Part shown: in pieces, positions 36,721-48,309 of the stretch
Layout of the letters: every line of letters begins with the position of its first letter
How positions within the stretch are numbered: the stretch's first letter is position 1
NCBI GenBank assembly: GCA_948567375.1
Contig: OX419758.1
Span: forward strand, 17,985,001-18,049,000
Source: Lunularia cruciata
Lineage: Eukaryota > Streptophyta > Marchantiopsida > Lunulariales > Lunulariaceae
Length of the DNA: 64,000 nucleotides
Direction: 5' to 3'
Made by a program: the position numbers and the translations under genes
The notes under the pieces: generated by a model
What the model was told of the DNA's origin: nothing
Seen by the model: only the letters and a program-made list of their open reading frames with translations
Databases searched by the model: none

Positions 36721-37126
36721 CGTAAAAGACCCAAGACTAAGGAGAGAAATAGGAGAATCAAAGATTGCATTGGAACCCTTGAATGAAGGAAACTCCAAAT
36801 GCTTAGCATGAGCTTTGGCTTTGGTATTTATATATATCATATAAGGCCTTGAGAAGCTCCCTTGAACCACTTTCTTGGAATGCAATCCAAACTAATTAGG
36901 AAGCTTCTCAAGAAGTTTCCTTCTAGAAGTCATTTACCTGGCATGCAAGCTAAGCTAAGCTAATTGGAAGCTTCTAGAAGCTACCTACTTGGAGTGTAAG
37001 CTAAACTAGTTGGGAAGCTTCCCAAGAAGCTTCCTAGATACTTCTAAAATATTTAAGGCTAATTTGTCCTATTTGCTACTTTGTTAGCCATAACTAACTT
37101 CATCACTAAAATTCATTATTTTTACA
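36721..37126 (-). repeat. element A 5' LTR
   Basis: Begins (plus-strand side) CGTAAAAGAC for TGTAAAAGAC and ends TTTTACA. It is followed on its internal side by the tRNA-Met primer site. Confidence 0.8.
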
Positions 37127-40100
37127 CGCAAGATCCTTTGGATGAGTTAGCATGGTTGCTATTCCTTTTACTCTCTTGATAGCATCTCTTTTATGCTAAA
37201 GTGGGATGTACAAGGCATAAAGAGGTGACTACTAGATTTCATCAATTCTAAGCGGGGGATTGGGCAGCCCTTTAGGAGGATTCTATTAAGGCCACATGTT
37301 TTAGGAGATAGGTTTTGCCATAGGATACCATAAAGTCTACTTGATTATGACGGTGTAGGACATTGGGTCAAGTGTTTAGTAGAGTAGCACTAGTGCTGCA
37401 ACTTTTGTTTGTGGCTAGTCCTACTGATGAGACTATCTCTTCCCTATGCTCACTACATCCTATGGTGTAATACTCCAAGGACAAGAGCAAAGAGAAAACA
37501 TAAATTTCATACTCAATCCTTTGATGTCCCAAAGGAGCACCTTCTCTTTATTATATAGACAAAGAGTATCTCTTCTAAGGAAGCTCCACCATAGGATTAG
37601 GCACATAGATAGGTGAAATTTCAGCAAGCTCCATCCTTGGATTACCCACTTGGATGGGTGACATGTAGGTTCTGGTCCTATCTAGTTGATTAAACAAACT
37701 TTGACCGGAATGAATCTTTTAGGGAATCTTCTTGTAGGAATCTCAGAATCACATAGGTGAGGTACTATTGGAAAGCTCTCAATGAGATAACCTAGGAAGA
37801 GAGAAAGGCTAGGCTTTGTCCCACTAGGGGGAGGGGAATTTGCATATTTTCAAGGCCTAATTCATCCGTTTAGACCTCCAAAATTGAAATTTAAAGGTTT
37901 GAGATATATTTTGGTTCCTACTCTATTAGCAGAAGTCCCCTTTGAGTTATACCTCTTTATGATCTATTTGGTCCATCATGTGTAACACCTTTCCAGATGT
38001 TACCAAACTAATTTTCAATCTTTAAATCATATATCTAGTTATTGGTTCTAAGGTTTTCAAGTCTATTTTGGTTTCTGCTCTGTTAGTATAAATACTTTTT
38101 TGATGATACTTCTATCTGATCTATTTTTTCCATCATATATAACATCATTCCAGATATTACCAAATCAAATTTCATATCTAGATCACATGGCTAGCTCTTA
38201 GTATTATATATGGTAGTAGAGAGACTACCATTAGAGGTCTTAGATTATCAGCCTAAGTAGCCTTTATATCTTGATATGTAATTTTTTGCACAAGCATTGT
38301 GCATTGCCCCTCACTTTTCCTCACAAGGCTTGTCAAGGATGGTTTATGAGCACCTTAGAGATTACTTTCAAGCAAATGATCCTTCTAGTGGTTTTATCGT
38401 GTTGTTCAGGTTACTACAATAATAGTGAGAGGAGACATTTCTATACGTATTAGTTGAGTGCTAGGTGTTAGTCTACTTCTTGCAATGGAGAAGGACATGG
38501 GGGGGGGGGCATTAGATCAATTGCTATTGGAGAGATCTTTTTGTATTTGGTTAGTCGTACCATTGTCCTTCAACATTGTTCTCACTCTCAACAACACTTC
38601 AATCCACATCAGTTTGGAGTAGCTACACCTAGAGGATGTGAGTCTATATCTCTAGGCATTAAGGCGCTCCTAGATATCCATACAGAATGGGTTGTCTTAT
38701 AGGTAGATGTTGAGAATGCTTTTAATAGTGTCTCATGGGCATCCATCTTCAGAGAGCTTAGGGAAGCTGATGGATCCTTGGTGAATCTTATTCCTTTTGT
38801 GCGGTCATTTTATGGCTCTCTTACTTTCCTTTACTACCAGCACAATTTTTCATAGGAGGGAATAACCATCTTGAAGTCAACTATCGGTACATGTTAGGGA
38901 GATCCTTTAAGGGGGCCCTTATTTGTCATGGCTCACTTTAGAGCTCTCTTATCTACTACTTTGGCCATATCAAGTTGTGTATGTTCCTTCTTGGCAGATG
39001 ATACATACATATTGGACCCTATAGATTAGATTAGGCGGGCCTTTGACCACTTGACCATCAAGCTAATCTAGTAAGCTTGAGAATCAAGGTGTCAAAGTGC
39101 AAGGCATGGTCCCATTTGGGTATCCCTCCTCACCTTGAGCTGCCAAAGGGGTGTTTCACATCTATAGATGGACAACATGTTCTTGGAGTGCCAATAGGAT
39201 CTGAGGATTTTGTCACATGCTTCTTAGATGTTGCCCTTTTAGAGGATGTTCTCCATGTAGATGACCTTCTATTACTAGAAGATCAACAAGTGGCTTTTGG
39301 TATACTCTCCTCTAGTATTGCTTGTTGACCGACTTACCTCATCCGTATAATTCCCCCTTCCTCATCCTTCCTATCATGTCTAAGAACCTTTCATAGGAAG
39401 ATTATGGGAGTTTTTGGTGATATTATTGGATATTATAAGTATATTTGAGTGTGTGACAAGGGATTTGGCACGTAGACAGACGGCTCTACCAATCTTGTGT
39501 AGAGGAGTTGGCATTCTTTCTATGGAGGAGATGATATCTATAGTGTTTTTGGGTAGTTGGGCTCTCTAAGCACCCATACTTTCCTCTTGTTTTGTGGTTG
39601 TTGATAGGCCAGTTTTGGAGATTTTATGTGACAAAGGTGGAGGAGTGATCCTTTTCTCTATAAATGTTATTATGACAATCAAGAGATAGTCTATCCCCAC
39701 GAGCGTGAGAGGAATTTCTATCTTTTGCTTCATTATTGTCAAATTGGACAAGAGGTTTACAGTCTTCCTTGATGGAGCGAAAGTGTGAGCATACATTACA
39801 TTCTCTCTTAGTTGACTCATCCATCCCTTAGGATACTAGAGAATTTCTTTGCTCTTGCTCCAACAAGGGTGAAGGCTCTTGGATCCTAGCTCAACCATGC
39901 ATTAGGGCATTCTGACTTGCACCAACTACTTTCTCTACAACAATGAGGTTTTGCCTAGGTTTGGTCCACCCATCTGCATTTTCATTACTCACTTGTGAGT
40001 GTGGTTTTACATTAGATGCAGCAACGGTCCATATGACACGGTGTCCTTTTGGAGGACAGAGGATAGCTACCCATGATGCTATTAAGGACATAATGTTTGT

Positions 40101-40760
40101 TATGGCACAAGAGAGTGGATACTTGGCTTGGAGGGAGTGTTTGTATGCTTTGCAAATGACTCATGTTAGGGCAGACTTATACTTGGTCCAAGATGATCAA
40201 GTGATAGTAGCGGATGTTGTGGTTATGGACCCTATGCAAGATATAGTTTCAGAGGGAGTGATTACCCATCCCTTGGATGGGCGGAGAGTGCAGTAGCAAG
40301 TTGTAAGGTCTCCAAGTATAAGGGCATGCAGCAAGGTCACCTCTTTGTTCTTCTAGCCTTGGAGTTATATGGAGCGATGGATACAATGTTTGACACATTT
40401 GTTAGGGAGTGCATGGAGCTTATCCTGTTAGGCACCAAGGGTACCACTCTCACTCTCATACTTTGTAGCATATTTTAAATAGTTTGTGTCCATTGCTCTA
40501 TAGAGGGCAGTGGTTGGTGTAATCCATAGGAGAGCAATCACACTAGGTGATGCTTCATTGGATGCTCCAGTTTTTTGTAGACCATACAACTTGCATAGCT
40601 CAGATATCTTTGGTGCAGTAGGGCAGATTCCTCATATAGACTCTACTGGGACCTAGCCCCATATTAACTTTTTTGTCTCTCCCTTGTACGGCTTGATGAT
40701 GGTCTTCCCATGCTTTGTGTTTTCTTTGCAATTGCCCTTGCCTCCACATTTAAGAAAAGC
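37127..40760 (+). mobile_element. LINE (non-LTR retrotransposon), decayed
   Basis: The plus-strand RT is recognisable from about 38290: a VDVENAFNSVSWASIF palm motif (38703-38750), TC*GDPLRGPLF (the GDPL box), FLADDTYIL (the catalytic ADD, near 38993), and a Cys/His-rich C terminus CECGFTLDAATVHMTRCPFG near 39993-40055. Part of the N-terminal region may lie at 37380-37560; 37560-38280 shows no gene. Several stops and frame changes make it inactive. The 3' end (about 40640-40735) recurs at other sites in the window. An 11-base G run lies at 38499-38509. Confidence 0.7.
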
Positions 40761-41024
40761 GCTATCAACTAAACTCTTTGTCACCAAAAAAAATACTCAT
40801 GCACATCTCCAATTTTAAGTTAGATCAATTTTAGTAATGGATAGCCCAAATAAGCTACATAAAGATCTTGATTTGACTCCAAATTTTCAATACATAAATG
40901 ATCAGATTACATTTAGGGTATGGGAGGGCTATAGAGTACAAGATATATCATTTTCATCTCATGAACCACCTATAAAGTCTTATGCTCATGAGAAATTAGA
41001 GGTTAAAGGCAACTACGTTGGAAA

Positions 41025-42160
41025 AATGAAGGATGGGAAGTAGACCCCATCAAGCCGGACAAGGGAGAGAAGAAAAGGTAACATGGGGCTAAGCTCCAAT
41101 AGAGTCTATATGAGAAATCTGCCCTACCGCACCTAAGATATCCAAGCTATGCAAGTCATATGGTCTACACACAACTGGAGCATCCATAGAAACATCACCT
41201 AATGTGATTGCTCTCCTATGGATTGCACCAACCACTGCCCTCTGTAGAGCAATGCACACATGCTGTCTAAAATAAGCTACAAAGTATGAGAGTGAGAGTG
41301 GTACCCCCTGACGCCCAACATGATAAGCTCTCACGCACTCCTTGACAAATGTGTCAAATGCAGTGTCCATTGCTCCATTTAACTCCAAGGCTAAAGGAAC
41401 AAAGAGGTGACCTCACTGCATGCCCCTATACTTGCGACTTGCTGCTGCACTCGCCTCCCATCCAAGCGGATGGGTAATCACTCCCTCCAAAATTGTATCC
41501 CGTGTAGGATCCATAACCACAACATCCGCCATTATCACTTGATCATCTCGGACCAAGTATAAGTCTGCCCTGACATGTGTCATCTGTAAAGCATACGAAC
41601 GCTCCCTCCAAGCCAAGTATCAACTCTCTTGTGCCATTGCAAACACTATGTCCCTAATGGCATCATTGGTAGCTATCCTCTGTCCTCCAAAAGTACATCA
41701 TGTCATGTGGACCGCTACTACATCTAGTGTAGAGCCACACTCACAAGTGAGTAATGAAGATGCAGATGGGTGGACCAAACCTAGGCAAAACCTCATCGCT
41801 GTAGAGAAAGTAGTTGGTGCGAGTCGGAATGCCCTAATGCAGGGTCGAGCTAGGATCCAAGAGCCTGCACCCTTGCCGGAGCAAGCGCAAGAACGTGCTC
41901 TAGTAGCTTGAGGAATGGACGAGTCCACTAGGAGAGAATGTAGCGTATGCTCACACTGTCGCTCCATCAAGGAAGATTGTAAACGTCTAGTCCAATCTGA
42001 CGATATTGAAGCAAAAGGTGAAAAATCCTCTCGTGCTCATGAGAATAGACTATCTCTCGTCTGCCGCCATAACACCTAGAAAGAAAAGGATTTCCTCTTC
42101 ACCTTTATCAAATAAGTCTCCAATATCGGCCTATCAACAACCACAAAACGAGAGGAAAAT
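41025..42160 (-). mobile_element. second LINE copy, 5'-truncated, inverted
   Basis: Minus-strand copy of the C-terminal part of the LINE at 39560-40735. It holds CECGSTLDVVAVHMT near 41715, LQMTHVRADLYLVRDDQVI near 41560, and the same 3' end near 41030-41100. It faces the first copy across about 300-420 bases, which carry a piece of the segmental duplication (40740-40990). 5' truncation is usual for LINE insertions. Confidence 0.75.
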
Positions 42161-42429
42161 AAGAGTGCAAAGAGAGCACAACTATCCAAAAATGCTATAG
42201 GATAGGATATGTTGGATAGGATATGAAAAATTAGGATATGTTGAAGTTGACATGTCATGGATAGAGAAATTAGAAATATATTAAAATAAAATAGACATTA
42301 AATTTACTTGAGAGTCATTCATGACTATTTCATATTCAGACCCATTATTGATGGTCGGGTATTAAGACGGATGGATGTTCAATGCGATTGAACGTAGTCG
42401 TATAGGCATCGAAATCTGTTATCATTTGA

Positions 42430-43190
42430 ACGATATCTACCTTTCGAAAGGCACAAAGAAGCTATTCAACTGTGACGCAGTCAATGAATTCATACTGCCA
42501 TGTACATTTTTATGGACAAGAAAGTGATAGAAATCTACCCTTATGCCATGCTGTGAGCTTTTCCCTGCAGTGCAGGAATTGGATCTAGAAGCTGCCATGT
42601 ACATAGATATAGAACACAGAACTGGAAGAAGTAACCTCGTAGACTGCCGACCTCAAGCTGTAGTTCATACCAAGTCTGTAGAGTCCGGATCCTGATGGAT
42701 ATGGACAAAGTGAAGATTCTCTAACGACTGTCCAGTGGATCTGAAGCACTCCCGTTCCACAAGTGTTCATGGAACTCGAAGCCAGCATTCATAGAACTCG
42801 AAGACCAGCATACGGCAAGATGTGTCGATTCCATTGTGGATGACTGCAACTGGCCACTCAAACTTGAGCTTGATTGGCAAGATCATGAGACGAAGCGAGT
42901 AGACGGCACTGTCACGTTTCACAATTGCTATTGCAAATAACCAATTTTCCTTACGGCGTTGCTTGTAGGTGAGACGTTTGTTTGTGGTTTGCTCGAATAG
43001 GTCTGAAAATAAACTAGTGTCTAAAACGTTGAAAACAACGAGGCACTATTCTACGGTCAAGCTCACGGCACTGGGGACCGAGTCCATCAGAGTATGGTCC
43101 GGAGGTCAATAGCACCTACCATTTTTGTTGCTTTCTAAAAAGCTGTAATATCATATTATATTACTAACGCTTTCTACACAATACAGTGAC
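42430..43190 (-). pseudogene. orphan HNL 5' cassette
   Basis: Copy of the HNL exon 1 and upstream region, closest to the orphan at 4660-5400. The donor is also lost (ATAAGG in place of GTAAGG). The peptide region keeps FEWPVAVIHN-like sequence. It ends abruptly at about 43190, where it is joined to a copy of 8030-8400. Confidence 0.5.
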
Positions 43191-43194
43191 TCCC

Positions 43195-43580
43195 TGTTTT
43201 CCGCCATCAAATCCCGATCCCACGGAATGACCTGTGAGAATGCCTCACCGGCGCAAGTTGGGCATTCTGTGTCATCTGCGGAGCAGCGTCGTTCGTACAG
43301 AGCCATGTAGGTTGCACGGATTAGAAAAGCATGACGACACTAGGACGAAGAGAGAAGAAAACGCGACTGCGTGTGAAAGCAAGAAGGATGGGAAGACGTT
43401 CATCAAGCTGTACAAAGAATAAGACAAAGGGGACGAAGAGAGAACATCTGTAGATAATGATCTGTGCGCAGTGCGTTTAGGGTTTCAATATGAGACCTAT
43501 GGTCTAAACAGGGTACATACGAGTTTCAAAAACAATACCGTAGCAATGAAGCTCTCGCCATCTTCAAATGATGTGCTGCA
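43195..43580 (-). repeat. segmental duplication block, copy of 8030-8400
   Basis: Includes the truncated relic exon (DDTECPTCAGEAFS) with an ATG before ALYE. Confidence 0.55.
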
Positions 43581-43599
43581 ACCCGGCACTGAGGATATG

Positions 43600-44265
43600 G
43601 GAGATAGTAAAAAGGGGATGAAGCTTATGAAGTACAAATCATAAATATAACTTTTGAGACTTTTTTGCACGGGATCAAATCAAATATTATGACACCACTA
43701 TCAGAAAAATATAGATTGTTGCCCAAATGAGTATGAAAAGTAATAAGATGGAAACAGCGATGCCTACTTGCACTCGGCACTCCCTTCTTTACTTATTGTT
43801 ATAGTATAAAAAGTCAATACGAAAATATAAGAAAGTAAACGTCTCATTTGCTTAATATGTTGAATGGTAATGAATTTTAGGCGAGAATACAAGGTTAGGT
43901 TAATGCTCTTAAGCAAAGTCTGTCGATCGAATCCACCCCTCGATCCATAATTATAGGTCACGATATATGCTAGGGCACATATAGCATTGTATAGTAAACG
44001 AGTGATATCCATGAATAGAAAATAAAAGTAAAGTGCTTCACAAGCCAAACATATTTCCTGCATGTAACGATGAATGATTATCTTAGTGACAATTTTCATA
44101 AAATTAGCAAAATTACTCACGATATAGATTAAGTAATACAAACTTTGAGAAAAAACTAAAAATGACTAATTATTCAATCAATTGAAATAAGCATTAAAGA
44201 ATGAGAAGAGAAAAATTTCAAAAACAAAAGGATAAATACTAGGTTCCTGATTAGATTCCTTCCAC
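43600..44265. other. unique AT-rich stretch with a 125-codon hydrophobic frame
   Basis: The minus-strand frame at 43764-44141 is hydrophobic and AT-rich, with no recognised motif and no copy elsewhere in the window. It is probably chance, and no function is assigned. Confidence 0.15.
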
Positions 44266-44475
44266 TCTTATAGTGCTATAAAGCCAGTTCATCACTTCAA
44301 TTTCGAATTGTTGGATGTGGTAAGATTGACTAAAGAGGAATTTAAGAATCGTACAAAAAGTCCTTGGTCACTCCTTACTTATTCTCCTTTATAGTAAAAT
44401 TTAAACAACCGATTTGTTACCCAATTTAAAGAATATCAATTTCCTGAAAGTGTTGATCTAATAGTATCTAATGAA

Positions 44476-44505
44476 CCGGCTTTCCACCCACTGGTGGAAA
44501 GCCGG
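44476..44505. repeat. perfect 13-bp inverted repeat at a duplication junction
   Basis: Arms 44476-44488 and 44493-44505 (CCGGCTTTCCACC and its complement) with a 4-base loop. It sits exactly where a block like 8700-8890 meets a block like 10490-11740. Confidence 0.85.
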
Positions 44506-45805
44506 TGATTGCCGGAAGGTGAACCCACACGAACGAGAGTTTAATTTCTTCGTCGGTTGAACATGAAGAATTGGACTCAGCCAGTTCAAGCGTCTTTTCT
44601 TTTGGATTCCAAGACAGTCAAAGAGAACTCTAATAATAATGTACTGTATGGGGGAAGAAAAGAAAGCGAACGAAGGAGAGAATGACGTCTATGCTCCTGC
44701 TATTCCCAAGAACTCTTAAATTTGATAACTCTGCAGTGATGGAAAGGGTGGATGGCTACTGGAGTTGGCTGGTCTGATCTAACCGCGTCCTTGAGGGGGT
44801 GAATTGAAGTGGTCTTTGTTCAGATTTGTTTTTTCTGAAGTGCTTGGAGTTGGGAAAGAAAGGTGTACAGCTGATCGTGCAGGAACAGGGGAGGAAGAGG
44901 AGTGGAATCGTGCATATGGTTGATGAGAATCAGCTGATCTAGTGTAAGTAGCGAAGTTTATCCGGGAATTGTAATGCTAGCATAAGTTGGATGAAAAGTC
45001 GGATTTGATAGTTTGTGAATTCTAATCAAGAGGCGGAAGGATTTATGAGACTTGAAAGGAGATGAAAATTGCATTTGCATATTCTTAGATCTTCAGAATA
45101 CAAATTCCGAGTAATTTCCAAGTCAGAAATTATGATTACGAGTAGTCAAAGAAGTTAAAGCGCAATGCACCGGCTCATGTCGCTGATACATTTAGTGATG
45201 CTTTCATAGCATTCAGATGGCCTCTCTGCACAACCAGAGATTTGGTCTTCACGACGTAATGCCAAGCGCATTTTGGGCCCCGATGAACTGGCGTTATTAC
45301 ATAAGTCAGAACTCGTCCCTTCCTTCCCTTTGAGAGTGGACGCGCGAATCCGCTGTTAATTTTGAAACTCTTTTGAGTTAGCTCTCTGATTATCATTTCT
45401 GATGTCTGACTCAGCTAAAGAAATCTATTGTTTCTCATTAGTTGATCATCGGTTACCTTCTGATGTTGATCAGTTGATGGGGTCTTCCCCATCCTTCGTG
45501 TTTTCTACGCGGTCGCCCTTCTCCTTAAGGTACCTTCTTTAGCTACAGTTATATGCCTGCAGATTTTCGAGTAGTAAACCATTCTCGTGTATAGTTGATA
45601 ATTGTGCCCTTGTATCTGAGTACGTTTGTTAAGTCGTCAAATTGTCCACATGCGTACAGTAGCTATGGTATCTCGAACATAGCTGATACCTGGACATGCA
45701 TATAACTTCACTCTTGGAAAGTGAAATTATAATAAGATTAATTCGTACGTCACGACTGATCTGTTTTAGGGTTTTACCTGCAGCGGAGCAATAAAGGCGG
45801 AAGTC
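44485..45805. repeat. segmental duplication block, copy of 10490-11740
   Basis: Collinear with the first copy, with small indels. Interrupted at about 45474-45530 by a short LINE 3' end. It ends within the ROCO-like exon homologue. Confidence 0.6.
45474..45530 (+). mobile_element. LINE 3'-end fragment
   Basis: Resembles the 3' tail of the LINE (GATGGGGTCTTCCCCATCCT). Absent from the paralogous site near 11450, so it is an insertion or a relic of one. Confidence 0.5.
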
Positions 45806-46569
45806 AGCATGATAAAGGCAAAGCCACTAAGTACCTGGCCTGATTCCAACCCGTGAAAACTACCCATATAGTGATGTTAGTGAAACCATTTAATATACCT
45901 GATCCACTGAACGATTCAGTTGGCACAAAAAAGTGAACTCCAAGACATTTGCTCATCGTCATTTACTCTGACAGTGGTGGTGGGTATAACTGTTTCTCGA
46001 AGCTCGAACAGGTTTTACTGATATCATGAGGGGTGTTGAAAAGAAGTATAGAGACCTGATCAGCTCAAAGATTTCAATTGGAACAAAGAACTCAAATTAT
46101 GAGTCCGATGGATTCCCAGTGCATTAAGTCGTCTACTCCACTCATCATGATGACCTTTTGGGTTGGTTTCTCGAAAAGCGTGCGGTCAATCAGGTGATGT
46201 CACTGCACGGATTTGTATGTATGGGTGGGTCGGTTCGGAAGAAGCTGTGAGGTATGACTTCATATTACCGTGGGGAGATCATCCGTTATTATGTGAATTT
46301 TCAGGCAGGATTAAAAGTGAAGCAGAAAAGCTCATGGTTTGTAAGTGAAGTATGTTATTTGGGAAGTTGATCAGACCGTCGGGCTCCACTTTAGAGCAGG
46401 ATTGAAAGTGAAGTATGTAAAAATGGCTTTTGTCCTTATTGTTGCGGTATCCGTGGCATATAAATCCTCCTTCAGAACGGAATGGACGAATTTGATTCTT
46501 GCTGAAAAGCACCAGAACATAAGTGCTGATTTGGGGGATAGTGAGCACAAAACTATCTTTTGCAGTCTT

Positions 46570-47340
46570 CAAATTGATACAATTGTCAATGAGTTTTATA
46601 CTGCCATGTCCAAATTCATGGCATGAAAATGACTGGAATTTACCCTTCTGTCATGCTGCCAACGTTTTCCAGCAGTGGAGGAATTGGAGCTTTACTAGCT
46701 AGAAGCTGCCACGGACATAGATATGCCACACAGAACCGGTAGACTGTCGACCTCCCGCACCAACTGTGCAGAATCCTGATCGTTTGAACATTGTGGAAGA
46801 CTTTCCAAGGACTCTACAGTGGATCCAAGGGCCTCCCGTTCCCCAAGTGCTCAGGGAAATGCTAATGGAACTCAAACACCAGCACATTGCAAGAAGTGTG
46901 GGTTAGAAGGACGAGTCTAATTGGCCCTTCATACTTGATTCGCAAGGCCGTGAGACGAAGGAAGTAGCCGTCACTGACACGTCTCTCAATCCGAATTGCA
47001 AATGACGGAAGTATCTTACGGCGTTTCTCGTAGATGAGAGCATTGGTTTTGGTGTATTCGAATAGGTTCGGAAATACGCCTACTATCTAAACTGTTGGAA
47101 AACGAGGCGCTGTTGATGATAGAATCGCACGTCTTTGGGGGCCAAGTCCATCAGAGATATCGTGTGCAGGTCGGGAGTACGTAAAAATTTGTTTTGCTTT
47201 CAAAAAGGTTGTAATGTCATATCACACTCCTGAGGCTTTCTACTCAATACCGTTACTCAGTGAGAAGCTTAGAAATTATGCACTTGGAAGCAGCGGGGCA
47301 GCTTCTAGTTCTAGTACTTCTCGTTACCCTGAAAATTGTA
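46570..47340 (-). pseudogene. most diverged orphan HNL 5' cassette
   Basis: Fifth copy of the cassette. The minus-strand peptide reads LPSFAIRIERRVSDGYFLRL and continues in the same frame to CNVLVFEF. The other copies show a frame change between these two parts. The donor is not recognisable. Confidence 0.45.
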
Positions 47341-47389
47341 TGATGGTATATACTTCATTTAAGTGCGTTCATTAGTTTCAATTCTGTCC

Positions 47390-48140
47390 CCCATACCAAT
47401 TCAGAAGGAACGTGACGATGCTCTCATTCTCAACCACCAATTGAATTGTCTGGAACAGTATCCTGCTCCAACGAACTGTGAGACAGATGGTAGACTTTGA
47501 GGGTGAAAGAACAGTTAGAGAAGCTTTTGTCTCATGCGGGTTCTTTCCTATTGTGTGTTCTGTCAGTAAATTGTTCGCCGTGAGAACTTTATATAGCCAG
47601 TTCTTCAGATTTTCTTTTTCTGTTGTTTCTCAATTGCTTTTCTTTTCACTTTTGTCGTGAAGGTTTGAATGTTTCTGCGCAAACACTGGCTTTCCATACC
47701 GTACTGGGAGGAAACCCGACCCATGAATCATCCATGAGGTTTCCCCCTGTGTGCTCGGCCTGACATTTGTACCCAGGCTTTGATTCAAACCAGGTGACTG
47801 TCCCGACAAAGTGATCTAGATAGCGAGCTGAGACAGTACGGCACAACTTTCAGAATCTCATGTAGCTTATATTTCACAGTTTTGCGTTGTTAGAGCATTG
47901 CCCTGCTCGATTACGGTATAGTATCTCCTGACCTACTTTGATTCTTTTGATGACTCTCGGTTCATTAGTTCTCAACAGGGGGTGTAAAAAAAGTCATGAT
48001 GTCAGGAATTGACTATTTTGGCATTATCCTGACAACAGGATTGGTGCCATACGTAATAAACTCGTTCAGAGCTCGAGTGATGGAGAAGCCATAAACCAAA
48101 TATGACGCACTGGGGTATAACTGCAGCACTTCCATATTCA
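47390..48140. repeat. segmental duplication block, copy of 6440-7240
   Basis: Diverged copy with indels that break the peptide frames seen in the first copy. Confidence 0.5.
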
Positions 48141-48199
48141 AAGTCGAACAGGTTTTAATGATATCATGAGGGATTTTGGAAAGAAAAATGCGACCGCGT

Positions 48200-48305
48200 A
48201 GAGAATATGAAGGATGGAAAACCCATCAAGCCCGTACAAAGGAGAGAAAAAAAAATGGAACTAGGCCCCAATAGAGTCTGTATGAGAAATCTGCCCTGCC
48301 TATTT
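48200..48305 (-). mobile_element. LINE 3'-end fragment
   Basis: Resembles 41025-41130 (GGATGGAAAACCCATCAAGC, then an A-rich stretch and CCCAATAGAGTCTGTATGAG). A short 5'-truncated insertion. Confidence 0.55.
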
Positions 48306-48309
48306 TGGT

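Larger units (their letters stand above)
26504..37126 (-). mobile_element. element A: Ty3/gypsy chromodomain retrotransposon, decayed
   Basis: Minus-strand element with LTRs at 36721-37126 (5') and 26504-26922 (3'). The primer site next to the 5' LTR (36707-36720, minus strand TTGGTATCAGAG) fits initiator tRNA-Met. It is interrupted at 29590/35227 by element B. Pol fragments recognised on the minus strand: protease (35781-36041, DGRKSLAFC), RT (29147-29353, with the catalytic FLDDI), RNase H start (28868-29098) and chromodomain (about 26960-27200). Most of gag is deleted. All frames carry stops, so it is not autonomous. No clean target duplication is visible at its outer ends. Confidence 0.85.

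Noticed and set aside
38499-38509. Run of 11 G
   Set aside because: May be a sequencing or assembly problem in a decayed LINE; no quadruplex pattern of separate G runs around it.
43764-44141. 125-codon hydrophobic minus-strand frame
   Set aside because: AT-rich composition, no copy in the other duplication unit, no motif; chance is more likely. Kept only as a note in the feature list.
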